Positions 34,187 to 43,437 of a stretch of DNA of 64,000 nt are shown piece after piece; position 1 is the stretch's first letter; the number at the start of each line of letters is the position of its first letter. This DNA is from Roseburia sp. 1XD42-69 (GTDB taxonomy: Bacteria > Bacillota > Clostridia > Lachnospirales > Lachnospiraceae). Where the stretch lies: the NCBI RefSeq assembly GCF_003612565.1, contig NZ_RAZG01000016.1, forward strand, positions 1 to 64,000, read 5' to 3'. The notes beneath the pieces were generated by a model. That model was given only the letters and a program-made list of their open reading frames with translations, was not told the DNA's origin and ran no database searches. The position numbers were made by a program, and so were the translations under genes.

Positions 34187-34873
34187 TTATAACTGGGCTA
34201 AAGTCTCCAGGGCATGGTTTCTTAAGATTATCTTTCCATGCTCCTCTAAATAATTGCTTCTGCTGCTGTCTTTTTCAATAGAATCGGCATACTCCATGGA
34301 AGATGCCACAAATTCATAAATATACTGTCTGCTGCTCTGGTTTAAATCCGCCCAGAGAAAATACTGCTTTTTCTTATCCAGATAATAAAGACGGCTTTTG
34401 GCTTTCTCCGTGCCGGGCAGAACTCTGCAGAAATCCCTTACCCGGGCAAAGGACACAAAATTCACCAAATACACGTATCCTTCTGCGTCCCTGCTGCTCT
34501 CTTTCTGTTTTGTCTCCCCCTGGCTCAGTTCTTTTAACACGTCCAGTTCATCTTCTTTTTCCTGCTGGATGCCTGCCTGCCTGTTTGACAGCATGTTCCG
34601 AAGATGTTCAATTATTTCTGAGCCGTTTACCTGGCTCTCCGTAAAAGTGAGGACTATCTCATCCTCCGACATAATCGCCGCCTGAATCGACATCATATTG
34701 CCGGAGGTACGGAATCCCACTTCCTCCTCTGCTATGTGAATCAATTTTTCCAGAAAATTTCTGGCATTCGGGGTATTGGTAAAAAAATCGTCAAGCCCCA
34801 CTCCGTTTCTGGCCAAATCCTCTTGTGTGAGGGTACACCGAAGCGCCCCTTCTCCTATTTTTTCAAATTTCAT
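34187..34873 (-). CDS. mecA: Adaptor protein MecA
   Basis: MecA brings substrates to the ClpC-ClpP protease. The 228-residue protein has the N-terminal substrate-binding part (MKFEKIGEGALRCTLTQEDL ... FLEKLIHIAEEEVGF), a Gln/Glu/Lys-rich linker and a C-terminal ClpC-binding domain (YVYLVNFVSFARVRDFCRVL ... YYLDKKKQYFLWAD). Length and layout are usual for Clostridia. Confidence 0.92.
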   Translation of the reverse strand: MKFEKIGEGALRCTLTQEDLARNGVGLDDFFTNTPNARNFLEKLIHIAEEEVGFRTSGNMMSIQAAIMSEDEIVLTFTESQVNGSEIIEHLRNMLSNRQAGIQQEKEDELDVLKELSQGETKQKESSRDAEGYVYLVNFVSFARVRDFCRVLPGTEKAKSRLYYLDKKKQYFLWADLNQSSRQYIYEFVASSMEYADSIEKDSSRSNYLEEHGKIILRNHALETLAQL

Positions 34874-34890
34874 TTCATCACATCCTTTAC

Positions 34891-36540
34891 CTACTCCTGC
34901 ATGACTGCCATGAGGGATGGTATTAACTGCTTTTTCCTGGATACCACACCTTTCAGCAAATACCCCTCCGCCTCTTTGCTGGCGGAAAAAGCTTTCCCGA
35001 TAATCGCCTCCGCCTGATCTCCGGCAAAAAGCAATATAGTGGATTCCTCTATAATATCTGTGAGCATCAAGAATATCATATCCAGTCCGTTTTTGTCCAG
35101 GGCAACAGCAATATAATTATTTAATCTCTCCCGGACAGATTCCAATTCTTCCCTGCTCATAGCGCTAAGCTGCGCCACTCCAAAATTATATTCTCCTGCT
35201 GTAAATTTCTTAAAATCCTGATAAAAAATTTCTTCCGGCGTTTTCCTGCAAAAATCACTGCCCGCCTGAAACATATTCTTTGCAAGCTGTTCAATATCAA
35301 TTCCGGCAATATTCCCCAGTTCTTCCGCTGCCGCCCTGTCTGCCGAGGTACATGTGGGAGAACGGAACATCAAGGTATCTGATATTATAGCAGCCAAAAG
35401 CAGCCCTGCGATTTTTTCTGGAATTTCCACATCTTTTTCCTGGTACATCTGGAAAATAATGGTAGAAGTACATCCCAAGGGCTGGTTTCTGAAAAGCACC
35501 GGAGAGATAGTCTCTAAGCTTCCCAGCCTGTGATGGTCAATAATTTCCAAAATCTCCGCACCGTCAATTCCGTCCACCGCCTGGCTTTTTTCATTGTGGT
35601 CTACCAGTATTACCTTTTTTTTCTGCATATTTAAAAGATTTCTCCGGGAGATCATTCCTGCATAATCCCCCTCCTCGTCAAGAACCGGGAAATCCCTGTG
35701 CCTGACCTTGGACATAATCTCTTTTACATCATCCACATAGTCTTCCAGATCAAAGGAAATGATGCCGTCTTTTGTCATAAAATATTTAATGGGCATACTC
35801 TGGTTGATTAACCGGGCCACCGTAAAGGTTTCATAGGGCGTCCCTATCACAACGCAGTCCCTTTTTTCTGCCGCTTCCAACACTTCTTTGCTCACGGCAA
35901 ATCCGCAGCAAACCACGATACAGCTTGCGTTCAATTCGATGGCCTTCATCTGGGATTCCAGCGTGTCTCCCAAAATCACCAGATCATCCTTCTCCACATG
36001 CATCTCCATCCAGTCAGGGCCTGTGGACACAACCACTTTCCCTTTCACAAAATAAGCATGCTCATTTCCCGATAAAATATTTCCCTCAATGGTCTCCAAA
36101 ATATTCTTATACTGGGTTTTTGCAGTAGCAAGAACATGATTGTCATAGACATCCATGTAGGATGTGGCAATATCGCTTGTAACGATAAGACCTTTTATTT
36201 TGTGATTTTGCCCTGTCACCGGAAGGGTAACCACATTTTCCGTCTTCATCAGCTCCCATGCCCGTTTCAGGGAAATGTGGTCGTCTACCCCTGCAGTCTG
36301 CCGGAAAGAGATATCCTTAATCTGGGCACCCACATCTGTCACAAGCTCCGGCTCCTCCACCTGAAACTTTTCCAGAACATATCTGGTTTCCTCATTCACA
36401 TTCCCTGCCCGCTTCGCTACAAAACGGACATTTTCTGTCTTGTTTTTTAAATCCGCATATGCAATCGCTGCACAGATGGAATCCGTGTCAGGATTCTTAT
36501 GCCCAATCACCCACACCTGTTTTTCCTGTTTCAACTCCAC
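34891..36540 (-). CDS. ppaC: Mn-dependent inorganic pyrophosphatase with CBS and DRTGG domains
   Basis: Hydrolyses pyrophosphate to phosphate. This family II (DHH) enzyme of about 549 residues has the metal motifs GHKNPDTDSICAAIAYADL, IIDHHRLGSLE and LAAIISDTLMFRSPTC. Between the DHH motifs lies a regulatory insert with two CBS halves and a DRTGG domain, as in clostridial enzymes activated by diadenosine polyphosphates and inhibited by AMP/ADP. The start is uncertain: GTG at 36540 has GGAGAGG before it, and GTG at 36558 is also possible. Confidence 0.93.
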   Translation of the reverse strand: MELKQEKQVWVIGHKNPDTDSICAAIAYADLKNKTENVRFVAKRAGNVNEETRYVLEKFQVEEPELVTDVGAQIKDISFRQTAGVDDHISLKRAWELMKTENVVTLPVTGQNHKIKGLIVTSDIATSYMDVYDNHVLATAKTQYKNILETIEGNILSGNEHAYFVKGKVVVSTGPDWMEMHVEKDDLVILGDTLESQMKAIELNASCIVVCCGFAVSKEVLEAAEKRDCVVIGTPYETFTVARLINQSMPIKYFMTKDGIISFDLEDYVDDVKEIMSKVRHRDFPVLDEEGDYAGMISRRNLLNMQKKKVILVDHNEKSQAVDGIDGAEILEIIDHHRLGSLETISPVLFRNQPLGCTSTIIFQMYQEKDVEIPEKIAGLLLAAIISDTLMFRSPTCTSADRAAAEELGNIAGIDIEQLAKNMFQAGSDFCRKTPEEIFYQDFKKFTAGEYNFGVAQLSAMSREELESVRERLNNYIAVALDKNGLDMIFLMLTDIIEESTILLFAGDQAEAIIGKAFSASKEAEGYLLKGVVSRKKQLIPSLMAVMQE

Positions 36541-36673
36541 CCCGTTCCTCTCCGGCACTTTTCACCCACGCTATGACTAATAGGGCTGCCCCACAGAGCC
36601 TTGTCTGCTGCTCTTGTGACACCCCTATTTTAAGTTCTGCTATCTATCCTATTCCATTATCCAAAAAAAGTTC

Positions 36674-37354
36674 CTAAAATAATCCGAAAGTGCGCAAAAT
36701 CAATACAATGACTCCCACCAGGTTTACAATGGCAACTGCGGAAACCACTTTCAGATACCCTTTTACAGCCATCAGATCAGATACTTCAGACTTCACCAAA
36801 TCCAGCTTCTTATCGGATTCCTCAAATAATGTCTGGATATTACGGTAACATTTCACATTCTCCGTATGTATCTTGTCGTTTAAGTCCCCTTTTAACTTGT
36901 CAAAAGGCTCCTGAATCCCGGATACACTTCCTGAAATCTTCTCATTCTGCTCATCGATAATCTTTCTGATTTCCTCATTTTGGCTGTCAATGAGTTTTTT
37001 CACTTCCTCATGCTGTTCCGTGCTGTTTAAGGCATTCTCTGCAAGGCGCTCGGCAAAAGTCTCATTCAGTTCTTTCATCTTGGCGTCTACCTGGCCGATT
37101 AAATCCCTCATCTTGGAATCCACCTGGCCTACCATGCCGTCAATCTGGCCTCTTACCCCTTCTACAACTTTATCCGCCGCATCTTTTTTCTCGTCCAGCA
37201 TATCGGAGAGTTCCTTTGCTTTCCCCTCTCTCTCCTCCACAATCTCCTGAAGTTCCTGTACTTTTGTCTCCTTTGTCGCCAGAAGGCTCTGAAGCTGCTT
37301 TGCCTTTTCCCTGAACTCATCTATCTGGCTCAATAAAAAATCTTCTTTTTCCAC
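36674..37354 (-). CDS. Coiled-coil protein with C-terminal membrane anchor
   Basis: I do not recognise a named family. The 226 residues form a long coiled coil (about 1-130, rich in Glu, Lys and Gln, with AKQLQSLLATKETKVQELQE), a second helical stretch and a single C-terminal membrane helix (YLKVVSAVAIVNLVGVIVLI). Repeats of IDGMVGQVDSKMRDL and LIGQVDAKMKEL are visible near residues 70-90. A tail-anchored coiled coil of this sort may be structural or a signalling spacer. Confidence 0.7.
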   Translation of the reverse strand: MEKEDFLLSQIDEFREKAKQLQSLLATKETKVQELQEIVEEREGKAKELSDMLDEKKDAADKVVEGVRGQIDGMVGQVDSKMRDLIGQVDAKMKELNETFAERLAENALNSTEQHEEVKKLIDSQNEEIRKIIDEQNEKISGSVSGIQEPFDKLKGDLNDKIHTENVKCYRNIQTLFEESDKKLDLVKSEVSDLMAVKGYLKVVSAVAIVNLVGVIVLILRTFGLF

Positions 37355-37495
37355 GTTCTCTCTAATCCTTTCCCTTTTTATCCCGCGGCAGATATTCTGT
37401 TTTTCTGCCGAAATTTGTCAAAATATTACCTTCTGTGCAATTATTGTAGCATTATCACCAAATCTTGTAAAGAGCGGATTTCCATTTTACAATCA

Positions 37496-37578
37496 AGTAG
37501 GGGAAAATTTCCCCTGCTCGCCGCGCAGCTCATGGGCCGCATCAGCGGCACACTTCCTCTGCATGAGCATGCGCATAA
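37496..37578. repeat. Intergenic palindromic element, copy B
   Basis: AGTAGGGGAAA-ATTTCCCCTGCT (37496-37518) is a near-perfect hairpin followed by CGCCGCGCAG, then GGGCCGCATCAGCGGC and ATGCGCATAAAA. The order resembles the element at 27649-27732. It lies before the nifJ terminator. Confidence 0.4.
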
Positions 37579-37584
37579 AACACC

Positions 37585-37609
37585 AAATCCCCCGGAAAGC
37601 GGAGGATTT
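37585..37609 (-). terminator. Hairpin after the first nifJ
   Basis: AAATCCCCCG pairs with CGGAGGATTT (one mismatch) around a short loop, 32 bp beyond the stop codon of the minus-strand nifJ. Read on the minus strand it is followed by GGTGTTTTA, a weak T tract. Confidence 0.55.
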
Positions 37610-37641
37610 GTGCTAATCAATGCTATAACATATATTTTACA

Positions 37642-40600
37642 TTACTTTGGCATGGGGTATTTTTCCTTTAATTCCGAAAGTTTCTCATACCTCGTCTGTA
37701 CTTCTTTTTCTGATTTTTCAAACAATTCCCTGGCCCTGTCAGGATTTGACCGCATAAGGGCGTTAAACCGCACTTCTCCCTTTAAAAACTCCATATAATC
37801 CCCGGAAGGCTTTTTGCTGTCTAAATGGAATACCGGATTCTCTATGGCTCCCACAGGGGGCTGATACCGGAAAAGGTGCCAATGCCCTGTCTCCACGGCT
37901 TTTTTCTCCTCCTGCACCGCTAACATCATTCCCGCTTTGATACCCTGGTTGATACAGGGGGCATAGGCTAAAATCAGGGAGGGCCCGTTATAATTTTCCG
38001 CCTCGGTAAAGGCCCGGACGCACTGGTTATAGTCCGCCCCCATGGCAACCTGGGCCACAAACACATCCCCGTAGCTCATAGCCATTAAGGCTAAGTCTTT
38101 TTTCTTCCCCTCTTTTCCCCCTGCGGCAAACTGGGCAATGGCGCCTCTTGGGGTGGATTTGGATGCCTGTCCTCCGGTGTTGGAATAAACCTCCGTGTCA
38201 AATATTAATATATTTATATTTCTTCCGCTGGCCAGTACATGGTCTAATCCCCCAAAGCCGATATCGTAGGCAAAACCGTCCCCGCCGAATATCCACTGGG
38301 ATTTTTTCACCAGGAAATCTTTTTTCTTTAAAATTGCCTCCCCCTGCTCACACTGGCACATAAGAAGCTCTCCGATTAATTTTTCCGCCGCCTCTTTATT
38401 TTCCATGCTGTTGTCATAGGTGCTAATCCACTCCCCTGCAGCCTGGCGCAAAGACTCTATCTTTGTCTCCCTGGCAAGTTTCCGCACCTCTTCTTTTAAA
38501 TTGCCCCGAATGGTATCGGTGGCAAGGAGCATACCCATTCCAAATTCCGCAGCATCCTCAAACAAAGAGTTTGACCACACAGGCCCCTGGCCTTTTTCAT
38601 TTATGGTATAGGAGGTTGCCGGGGAGGAGTTGCCCCAGATGGAGCTGCACCCTGTGGCGTTGGCAATATACATCCTGTCCCCAAAAAGCTGAGTGGCCAG
38701 TTTTGCATAGGCAGATTCTCCGCATCCCGGGCAGGCCCCGTGGAATTCCAACAGGGGCTGTCTGAACTGGCTTCCCTTCACAGTGGCAGGATTGGTCTTT
38801 TTCAGCAAATCTTCCTTTTTTCTTAAAGTCCTTCCGTAGTTAAAATATTCCTGTTTCCCATACTGCCCTTCCACAGGCTCCATCACCAGGGCCTTTTCCC
38901 TTGCAGGGCAGCATGCTGCACAGTTCCCGCAGCCGGTACAGTCTAAGACAGATACGGTTATGGCAAACTGATATTCCTTTTCCCCGGTCATATCTAAAGT
39001 GCGCATACCGGAAGGTGCCTTTTCCCGCTCCTTTTTGTCAAGGACTGCCGGGCGGATAACCGAATGGGGGCACACGTAAGAACAGATATTGCACTGAATG
39101 CAGTTTTCGGGAATCCAGTTTGGCACAGTCACCGCCACATTCCGCTTCTCAAAGGCCGTGGTACCGGAGGGGGCATGTCCGTCGGCGTAAGGCACAAATA
39201 CAGAGACGGGAAGCTTATTTCCCTCAAAAGCATTGACTGCCCTCTGGATGTTGTTTACATAGTCCTCCTGCTCTTCGTTTTCCCCTTTCACTTTTTCCCC
39301 AAACAAATTGTCGCTCTCTTCGCTGACCCAGCCCTCATTGGGTTCCACTTTCTGTACGCCTTCCATACCTGCGTCTATGGCGGCATAATTCTTTTGCACT
39401 ACCTCGTCTCCCTTTTTCCCGTAGGTGGCTTTTACTGCCTCTTTTAAAAGTTTCGTCACTTCATCCTGGGGCAGAATATTTGTAAGTTTAAAAAATGCCG
39501 CCTGAAGAATCGTGTTTATCCTTGTGGTTCCCATTCCTGTTTCCTGTCCGATTTTCACCCCGTCAATGACATACAACTGGATATGGTGCTCATAGATAAA
39601 ACGCTTTACCTGTTTCGGGAGATGTTTCTCCACTTCCTCCGGTTTCCAAGGGCAGTTTAAGAGAAAGATTCCCCCGGAAACCACATCCTGAACCATATTG
39701 TAAGTCCAGAGATAAGAAGGCTTATGGCAGGCCACAAAATCCGCCTTTTCCACAAGATAAGGGGAACGGATTTTATGTTTCCCGAACCTTAAATGGGAAA
39801 CGGTAAGGCCGCCGGATTTTTTGGAATCATAGTCAAAATACGCCTGGGCGTAAAGATCCGTATGATTTCCGATAATTTTTACGGAGTTTTTATTGGCGCC
39901 CACGGTACCGTCTGCCCCCAATCCCCAGAATTTGCAGCTGTAAACTTTTTCATTTAAATTATCGGGGGTCTCTTTTTCCTCCAAGGAAAGATTTGTCACA
40001 TCATCCCGGATACCAATGGTAAACTCTTTTTTGTCTTTATTTTCAAATACCGCCAGAATCTGACCTGGGGTGGTATTTTTGGAGCTTAATCCGTAACGCC
40101 CCCGAAAGACTTTTATCCCCTCCACATTATGCTGTTTTAATGCGGCAAGGACATCCAGATACAAAGGCTCCCCTGCTCCCCCCGGCTCTTTCGTCCTGTC
40201 TAAGACAGAGATTGTCTCCGTGGCTTTGGGAAGAACTCTCACCAGGGCCTCACTGCAAAACGGGCGGTACAGGTGAACTTTTACCATTCCCACCTTCTCG
40301 TTTTTCGTAATGAGATAGTCCACTGCCTCCTCTATGGTTTCGCACACGGAGCCCATGGCGATAATCACATGTTTTGCATCACTTGCTCCATAGTAATTAA
40401 ACAGATGATAATTGGTGCCAATTTTATCGTTCACTTTTTTCATATAGGATTCCACCAGGGCGGGAATTTTATTGTAGTGCTCATTGGACGCCTCCCGCAC
40501 CTGGAAATAGGTGTCAGGGTTTTGGGCCTGGCCCATCAGGCAGGGATGCTCCGGGTTAGGGCTTGCTTTTCTGAATTCCTCCGCTGCCTCCCTGGGAAAC

Positions 40601-41181
40601 AAGTCCCTTAAATCCGCCTCGTCCCACACAGAAATTTTCTGGATTTCGTGGGAGGTGCGGAATCCGTCAAAGAAGTTGATAAAGGGCATTCTTCCCTCTA
40701 TGGCCGCACAGTGGGCCACCGGGGATAAATCCATCACCTCCTGGACAGAACTTTCACAGAGCATTGCCGCCCCTGTCTGCCTGCAGGCATAGATATCCGA
40801 ATGGTCCCCAAAAATGCTGAGGGCGTGGGCCGCCACAGTCCTTGCCGCCACATGGAAAACTCCCGGCAGCCCCTCCCCTGCAATTTTATATAGGTTTGGA
40901 ATCATTAAAAGAAGCCCCTGGGAGGCTGTAAAGGTGGAGGAAAGGGCCCCGGCGGTTAAGGCGCCGTGAACTGCCCCGGCGGCCCCGGCCTCCGACTGCA
41001 TTTCGGAAATCTCCACCTTATTTCCAAATATATTTTTCCTTCCCTCCACAGCCCAGGCTTCCGCCACCTCCGCCATAACAGAGGATGGGGTGATGGGGTA
41101 AATTGCCGCCACATCTGTGTAAAAATATGCCACATGGGCGGCAGCATGGTTGCCGTCCATGGTTGCTCGTTTTCTTTCCAT
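37642..41181 (-). CDS. nifJ: Pyruvate:ferredoxin (flavodoxin) oxidoreductase, paralogue 1
   Basis: Oxidises pyruvate to acetyl-CoA and CO2 and reduces ferredoxin, with TPP and three 4Fe-4S clusters. The protein is full length at 1179 residues: the N-terminal TPP domain (HVAYFYTDVAAIYPITPSSV), the gamma domain (GLGADGTVGANKNSVKIIGN), the ferredoxin domain with CIQCNICSYVCPHS and CTGCGNCAACCPAREKA, and the TPP domain with CPGCGESAYAKL, GDGFAYDIGFGGLDHVLASG and NTGGQASKSTP. A second paralogue lies 2.3 kb upstream. The two differ through much of their length, so the duplication is not recent. Confidence 0.95.
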   Translation of the reverse strand: MERKRATMDGNHAAAHVAYFYTDVAAIYPITPSSVMAEVAEAWAVEGRKNIFGNKVEISEMQSEAGAAGAVHGALTAGALSSTFTASQGLLLMIPNLYKIAGEGLPGVFHVAARTVAAHALSIFGDHSDIYACRQTGAAMLCESSVQEVMDLSPVAHCAAIEGRMPFINFFDGFRTSHEIQKISVWDEADLRDLFPREAAEEFRKASPNPEHPCLMGQAQNPDTYFQVREASNEHYNKIPALVESYMKKVNDKIGTNYHLFNYYGASDAKHVIIAMGSVCETIEEAVDYLITKNEKVGMVKVHLYRPFCSEALVRVLPKATETISVLDRTKEPGGAGEPLYLDVLAALKQHNVEGIKVFRGRYGLSSKNTTPGQILAVFENKDKKEFTIGIRDDVTNLSLEEKETPDNLNEKVYSCKFWGLGADGTVGANKNSVKIIGNHTDLYAQAYFDYDSKKSGGLTVSHLRFGKHKIRSPYLVEKADFVACHKPSYLWTYNMVQDVVSGGIFLLNCPWKPEEVEKHLPKQVKRFIYEHHIQLYVIDGVKIGQETGMGTTRINTILQAAFFKLTNILPQDEVTKLLKEAVKATYGKKGDEVVQKNYAAIDAGMEGVQKVEPNEGWVSEESDNLFGEKVKGENEEQEDYVNNIQRAVNAFEGNKLPVSVFVPYADGHAPSGTTAFEKRNVAVTVPNWIPENCIQCNICSYVCPHSVIRPAVLDKKEREKAPSGMRTLDMTGEKEYQFAITVSVLDCTGCGNCAACCPAREKALVMEPVEGQYGKQEYFNYGRTLRKKEDLLKKTNPATVKGSQFRQPLLEFHGACPGCGESAYAKLATQLFGDRMYIANATGCSSIWGNSSPATSYTINEKGQGPVWSNSLFEDAAEFGMGMLLATDTIRGNLKEEVRKLARETKIESLRQAAGEWISTYDNSMENKEAAEKLIGELLMCQCEQGEAILKKKDFLVKKSQWIFGGDGFAYDIGFGGLDHVLASGRNINILIFDTEVYSNTGGQASKSTPRGAIAQFAAGGKEGKKKDLALMAMSYGDVFVAQVAMGADYNQCVRAFTEAENYNGPSLILAYAPCINQGIKAGMMLAVQEEKKAVETGHWHLFRYQPPVGAIENPVFHLDSKKPSGDYMEFLKGEVRFNALMRSNPDRARELFEKSEKEVQTRYEKLSELKEKYPMPK

Positions 41182-41274
41182 AGCAAATTCCTCTTTTCAT
41201 TTTTTTATAGGATTTCCCGTTTTTATGGAAAGAATACATATTGTTTCTATTGTATCGTAATGATTTTTCTGTAA

Positions 41275-42513
41275 TTACTCCTCAAAAGTGATTTCTTTTG
41301 CATAGACTGCTTTCTCTGGAAGATTTTCCCAGTTTTCTGCTTGGCACTCATCCATATAAGTTACGTAATCACAGATATATACGGTAACTTTTGACACGTC
41401 CCTCTGATAGATATTGTATATCTCTGCATAGCCGCCCTGGGATTCTAAAGGCTTGCCCTGGGCATCACGGATTGCAACAAAGTAATCCGCCATGCTCTCT
41501 CCCTCCGGCAAAATAGCCTCCGCCTGGATTTCATAGGGGGTTTTTGTGATTTTTGCAATGCCAAATCCATTTTCATCTCTTTCATTGATTTCTTTTACAA
41601 TGCAATCAGAATTATCTTTTTTGATATCCAGGGTAAAGTTCCAGTTTCCCTCAATGCATTCCGGGATTTGTATATGTTCTCCTGGATGGTCATAGTCCCC
41701 TGTCCAGGTATAACTGTCAAAAATTTTATCAATACTTAGCTGATACTGGAATTTATCCGGCATTCCGATTCTCCTGAAATGCTCATCCCAGTTTTCTACT
41801 GTTATCTCCCCATCATAGTCTGGCGTTAAATCCTCTACAAATTCAGATGCATCTATGCGAATAATCCCTGTAAATGTACAGTCATCTTCAAAGGCGCCCT
41901 CTATAAAATAAGGTGACGGCATTCCTAAGCCATCTGAAAAAGCCAGCCCAACGCTTTCTGCCACGTCTGCTGTGGCTGTAGAATGAATCCCTATAGTGCT
42001 ATAATCCCACTGACCCATGGATTCCTCTATAAACTCTTTTGATAAGGGTTCTTCTGTCTTTATCTGAATTCCGATATAAAGCGCCATATCATTGCAGTAT
42101 ATTTCTCCCAGCGAAATTGTCGCTCCATTGTCCGTCTGAACATAGGGACTCTCCGCCTCTGCAGATTCCTCCGTCCCCTCTTCCGTTCCGCTTTCCGGAA
42201 TCAGTTTTTCCGAACGACTGCTGTAGTCCCCTTTGTAAGATACCTTCTCCTCCACCTCTTTAAAAAACGATCCCATAATAGGAAGTTTTGCCGCCAAAGC
42301 CGGATTTGCCGCACAGAAAACTATCATTAATGCAAAGGACGCCGCCATAAGGGAAACTCCGGCAAAAACTTTTTTCATTCTCCTGCCTTTTTTCTTTTTC
42401 TCCTCCCTTCGGATTTTCCCATAAACCTGCGCCAGCTTCTCATCTACCAACGGACTGTTCAAACTGGTATTCCTAAGTACATCCCTGTATTCCTGATTTG
42501 TATATTCTCTCAT
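41275..42513 (-). CDS. DUF4179 anti-sigma-like membrane protein
   Basis: This 412-residue protein follows an ECF sigma gene by 50 bp. A cytoplasmic N terminus (YTNQEYRDVLRNTSLNSPLV to KLAQVYGKIRREEKKK) is followed by one membrane helix (VFAGVSLMAASFALMIVFCA) and a large extracellular part of DUF4179/DUF5643-like beta-rich sequence. Such proteins hold the partner sigma factor at the membrane until an outside signal. The ATG at 42513 fits the family start; the frame is open to 42528. Confidence 0.82.
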   Translation of the reverse strand: MREYTNQEYRDVLRNTSLNSPLVDEKLAQVYGKIRREEKKKKGRRMKKVFAGVSLMAASFALMIVFCAANPALAAKLPIMGSFFKEVEEKVSYKGDYSSRSEKLIPESGTEEGTEESAEAESPYVQTDNGATISLGEIYCNDMALYIGIQIKTEEPLSKEFIEESMGQWDYSTIGIHSTATADVAESVGLAFSDGLGMPSPYFIEGAFEDDCTFTGIIRIDASEFVEDLTPDYDGEITVENWDEHFRRIGMPDKFQYQLSIDKIFDSYTWTGDYDHPGEHIQIPECIEGNWNFTLDIKKDNSDCIVKEINERDENGFGIAKITKTPYEIQAEAILPEGESMADYFVAIRDAQGKPLESQGGYAEIYNIYQRDVSKVTVYICDYVTYMDECQAENWENLPEKAVYAKEITFEE

Positions 42514-42562
42514 ATAAGCCTCCTGCATCTAAATTGTTTGTTGTCTCTTTTTTGATTGAGTG

Positions 42563-43063
42563 TCAGCATATCAGCTTCATCTTTTCCCGGAGTTTTTCTT
42601 TCCCCCGGTGCAGCCTGCTTTTCATCGTACTCTCCTTTTTGCCAAGCAGTTCGCCGATTTCCTTTGCGGTAAAATTTTCCCCGTAATAGAGCTGAAAAAT
42701 CACCCGGTCCTCCTCCGGAAGGGAGGAAATCATATCCGCAAACTCCACCCCTGCCATCTCATAACTCTCCTGGGCAATCTCCGGGAAATTTTCTAACCCT
42801 GTCGTTTTCCTGTTCTCATTGTACATGCGGTTACAGTTGTTAATGAGAATCCGAACAAGCCATGTCTTAAAATATTCCGGCTTTTTTAATTCCCGGATGT
42901 GCTCATAGGCATCCGCCACTGTCTGTGCAACGGCGTCCGCCACATCTTCCTCATTCTGGAAAAAGCCATAGGCAACACGCATTAATGTCTGTTTGTTTTC
43001 TTCCATCAGGCGTATAAAACAGTCGGCACTGCCCTTCTGCGCCCGCCGTACCAATACTTTCAA
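42563..43063 (-). CDS. ECF RNA polymerase sigma factor
   Basis: This sigma-70 family factor has 166 residues: region 2 (LMRVAYGFFQNEEDVADAVA to YFKTWLVRILINNCN) and region 4 (SSLPEEDRVIFQLYYGENFT, then AKEIGELLGKKESTMKSRLH and RGKEKL). The start is TTG at 43063, set by GGAGG 8 bp upstream. The next gene encodes its likely anti-sigma factor. Sitting between two pyruvate oxidoreductase genes it might control one of them, but no promoter match was found. Confidence 0.88.
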   Translation of the reverse strand: MKVLVRRAQKGSADCFIRLMEENKQTLMRVAYGFFQNEEDVADAVAQTVADAYEHIRELKKPEYFKTWLVRILINNCNRMYNENRKTTGLENFPEIAQESYEMAGVEFADMISSLPEEDRVIFQLYYGENFTAKEIGELLGKKESTMKSRLHRGKEKLREKMKLIC

Positions 43064-43393
43064 TCTTTTATCCTCCGTTTCTTTTTAATAACAGTTTCTG
43101 ACGTCAGCTTTTTTGTTTTACAACTATTAGATTGGAAAAAGTGGAAAATAGATGCATAGAATTTTTACTTTTTTCAATAGTATGGCAAAAAATATGGATA
43201 CTGTAAAGAAGCATGAAAAAAAGATGTTTCAGGAATTATCGCTCCTGCACTCAAACGAAATAAAATCCAAAGATGCCTAGACGGGTGTGTAAGCCTATAC
43301 CAGTGTGCGAATCTTTTAAGCATAAGTTGCCTGTATGGTAATCGCTGATATAGCGGCACCCATTTTTTAATCCCAGAACGAATCATTTCGTTT
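43064..43393. other. 330-bp gap between sigma gene and nifJ terminator
   Basis: The gap contains the presumed sigma promoter region and AT-rich DNA. A minus-strand frame (43174-43419) encodes a Trp/Arg-rich peptide that runs through the nifJ terminator and has no ribosome site, so I do not call it. I see no other structure. Confidence 0.5.
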
Positions 43394-43426
43394 AAAAAAG
43401 GCATGGCCCAATCAGCCATGCCTTTT
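43394..43426 (-). terminator. Terminator of the second nifJ
   Basis: AAAAGGCATGGC (43396-43407) pairs perfectly with GCCATGCCTTTT (43415-43426) and the minus strand continues into T. It stands 12 bp after the stop codon. Confidence 0.9.
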
Positions 43427-43437
43427 CTCTTTACAAA

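Noticed and set aside
43174-43419. Minus-strand frame of 81 codons before the second nifJ terminator
   Set aside because: It is Trp- and Arg-rich, has no ribosome site, and includes the stem of the nifJ terminator.
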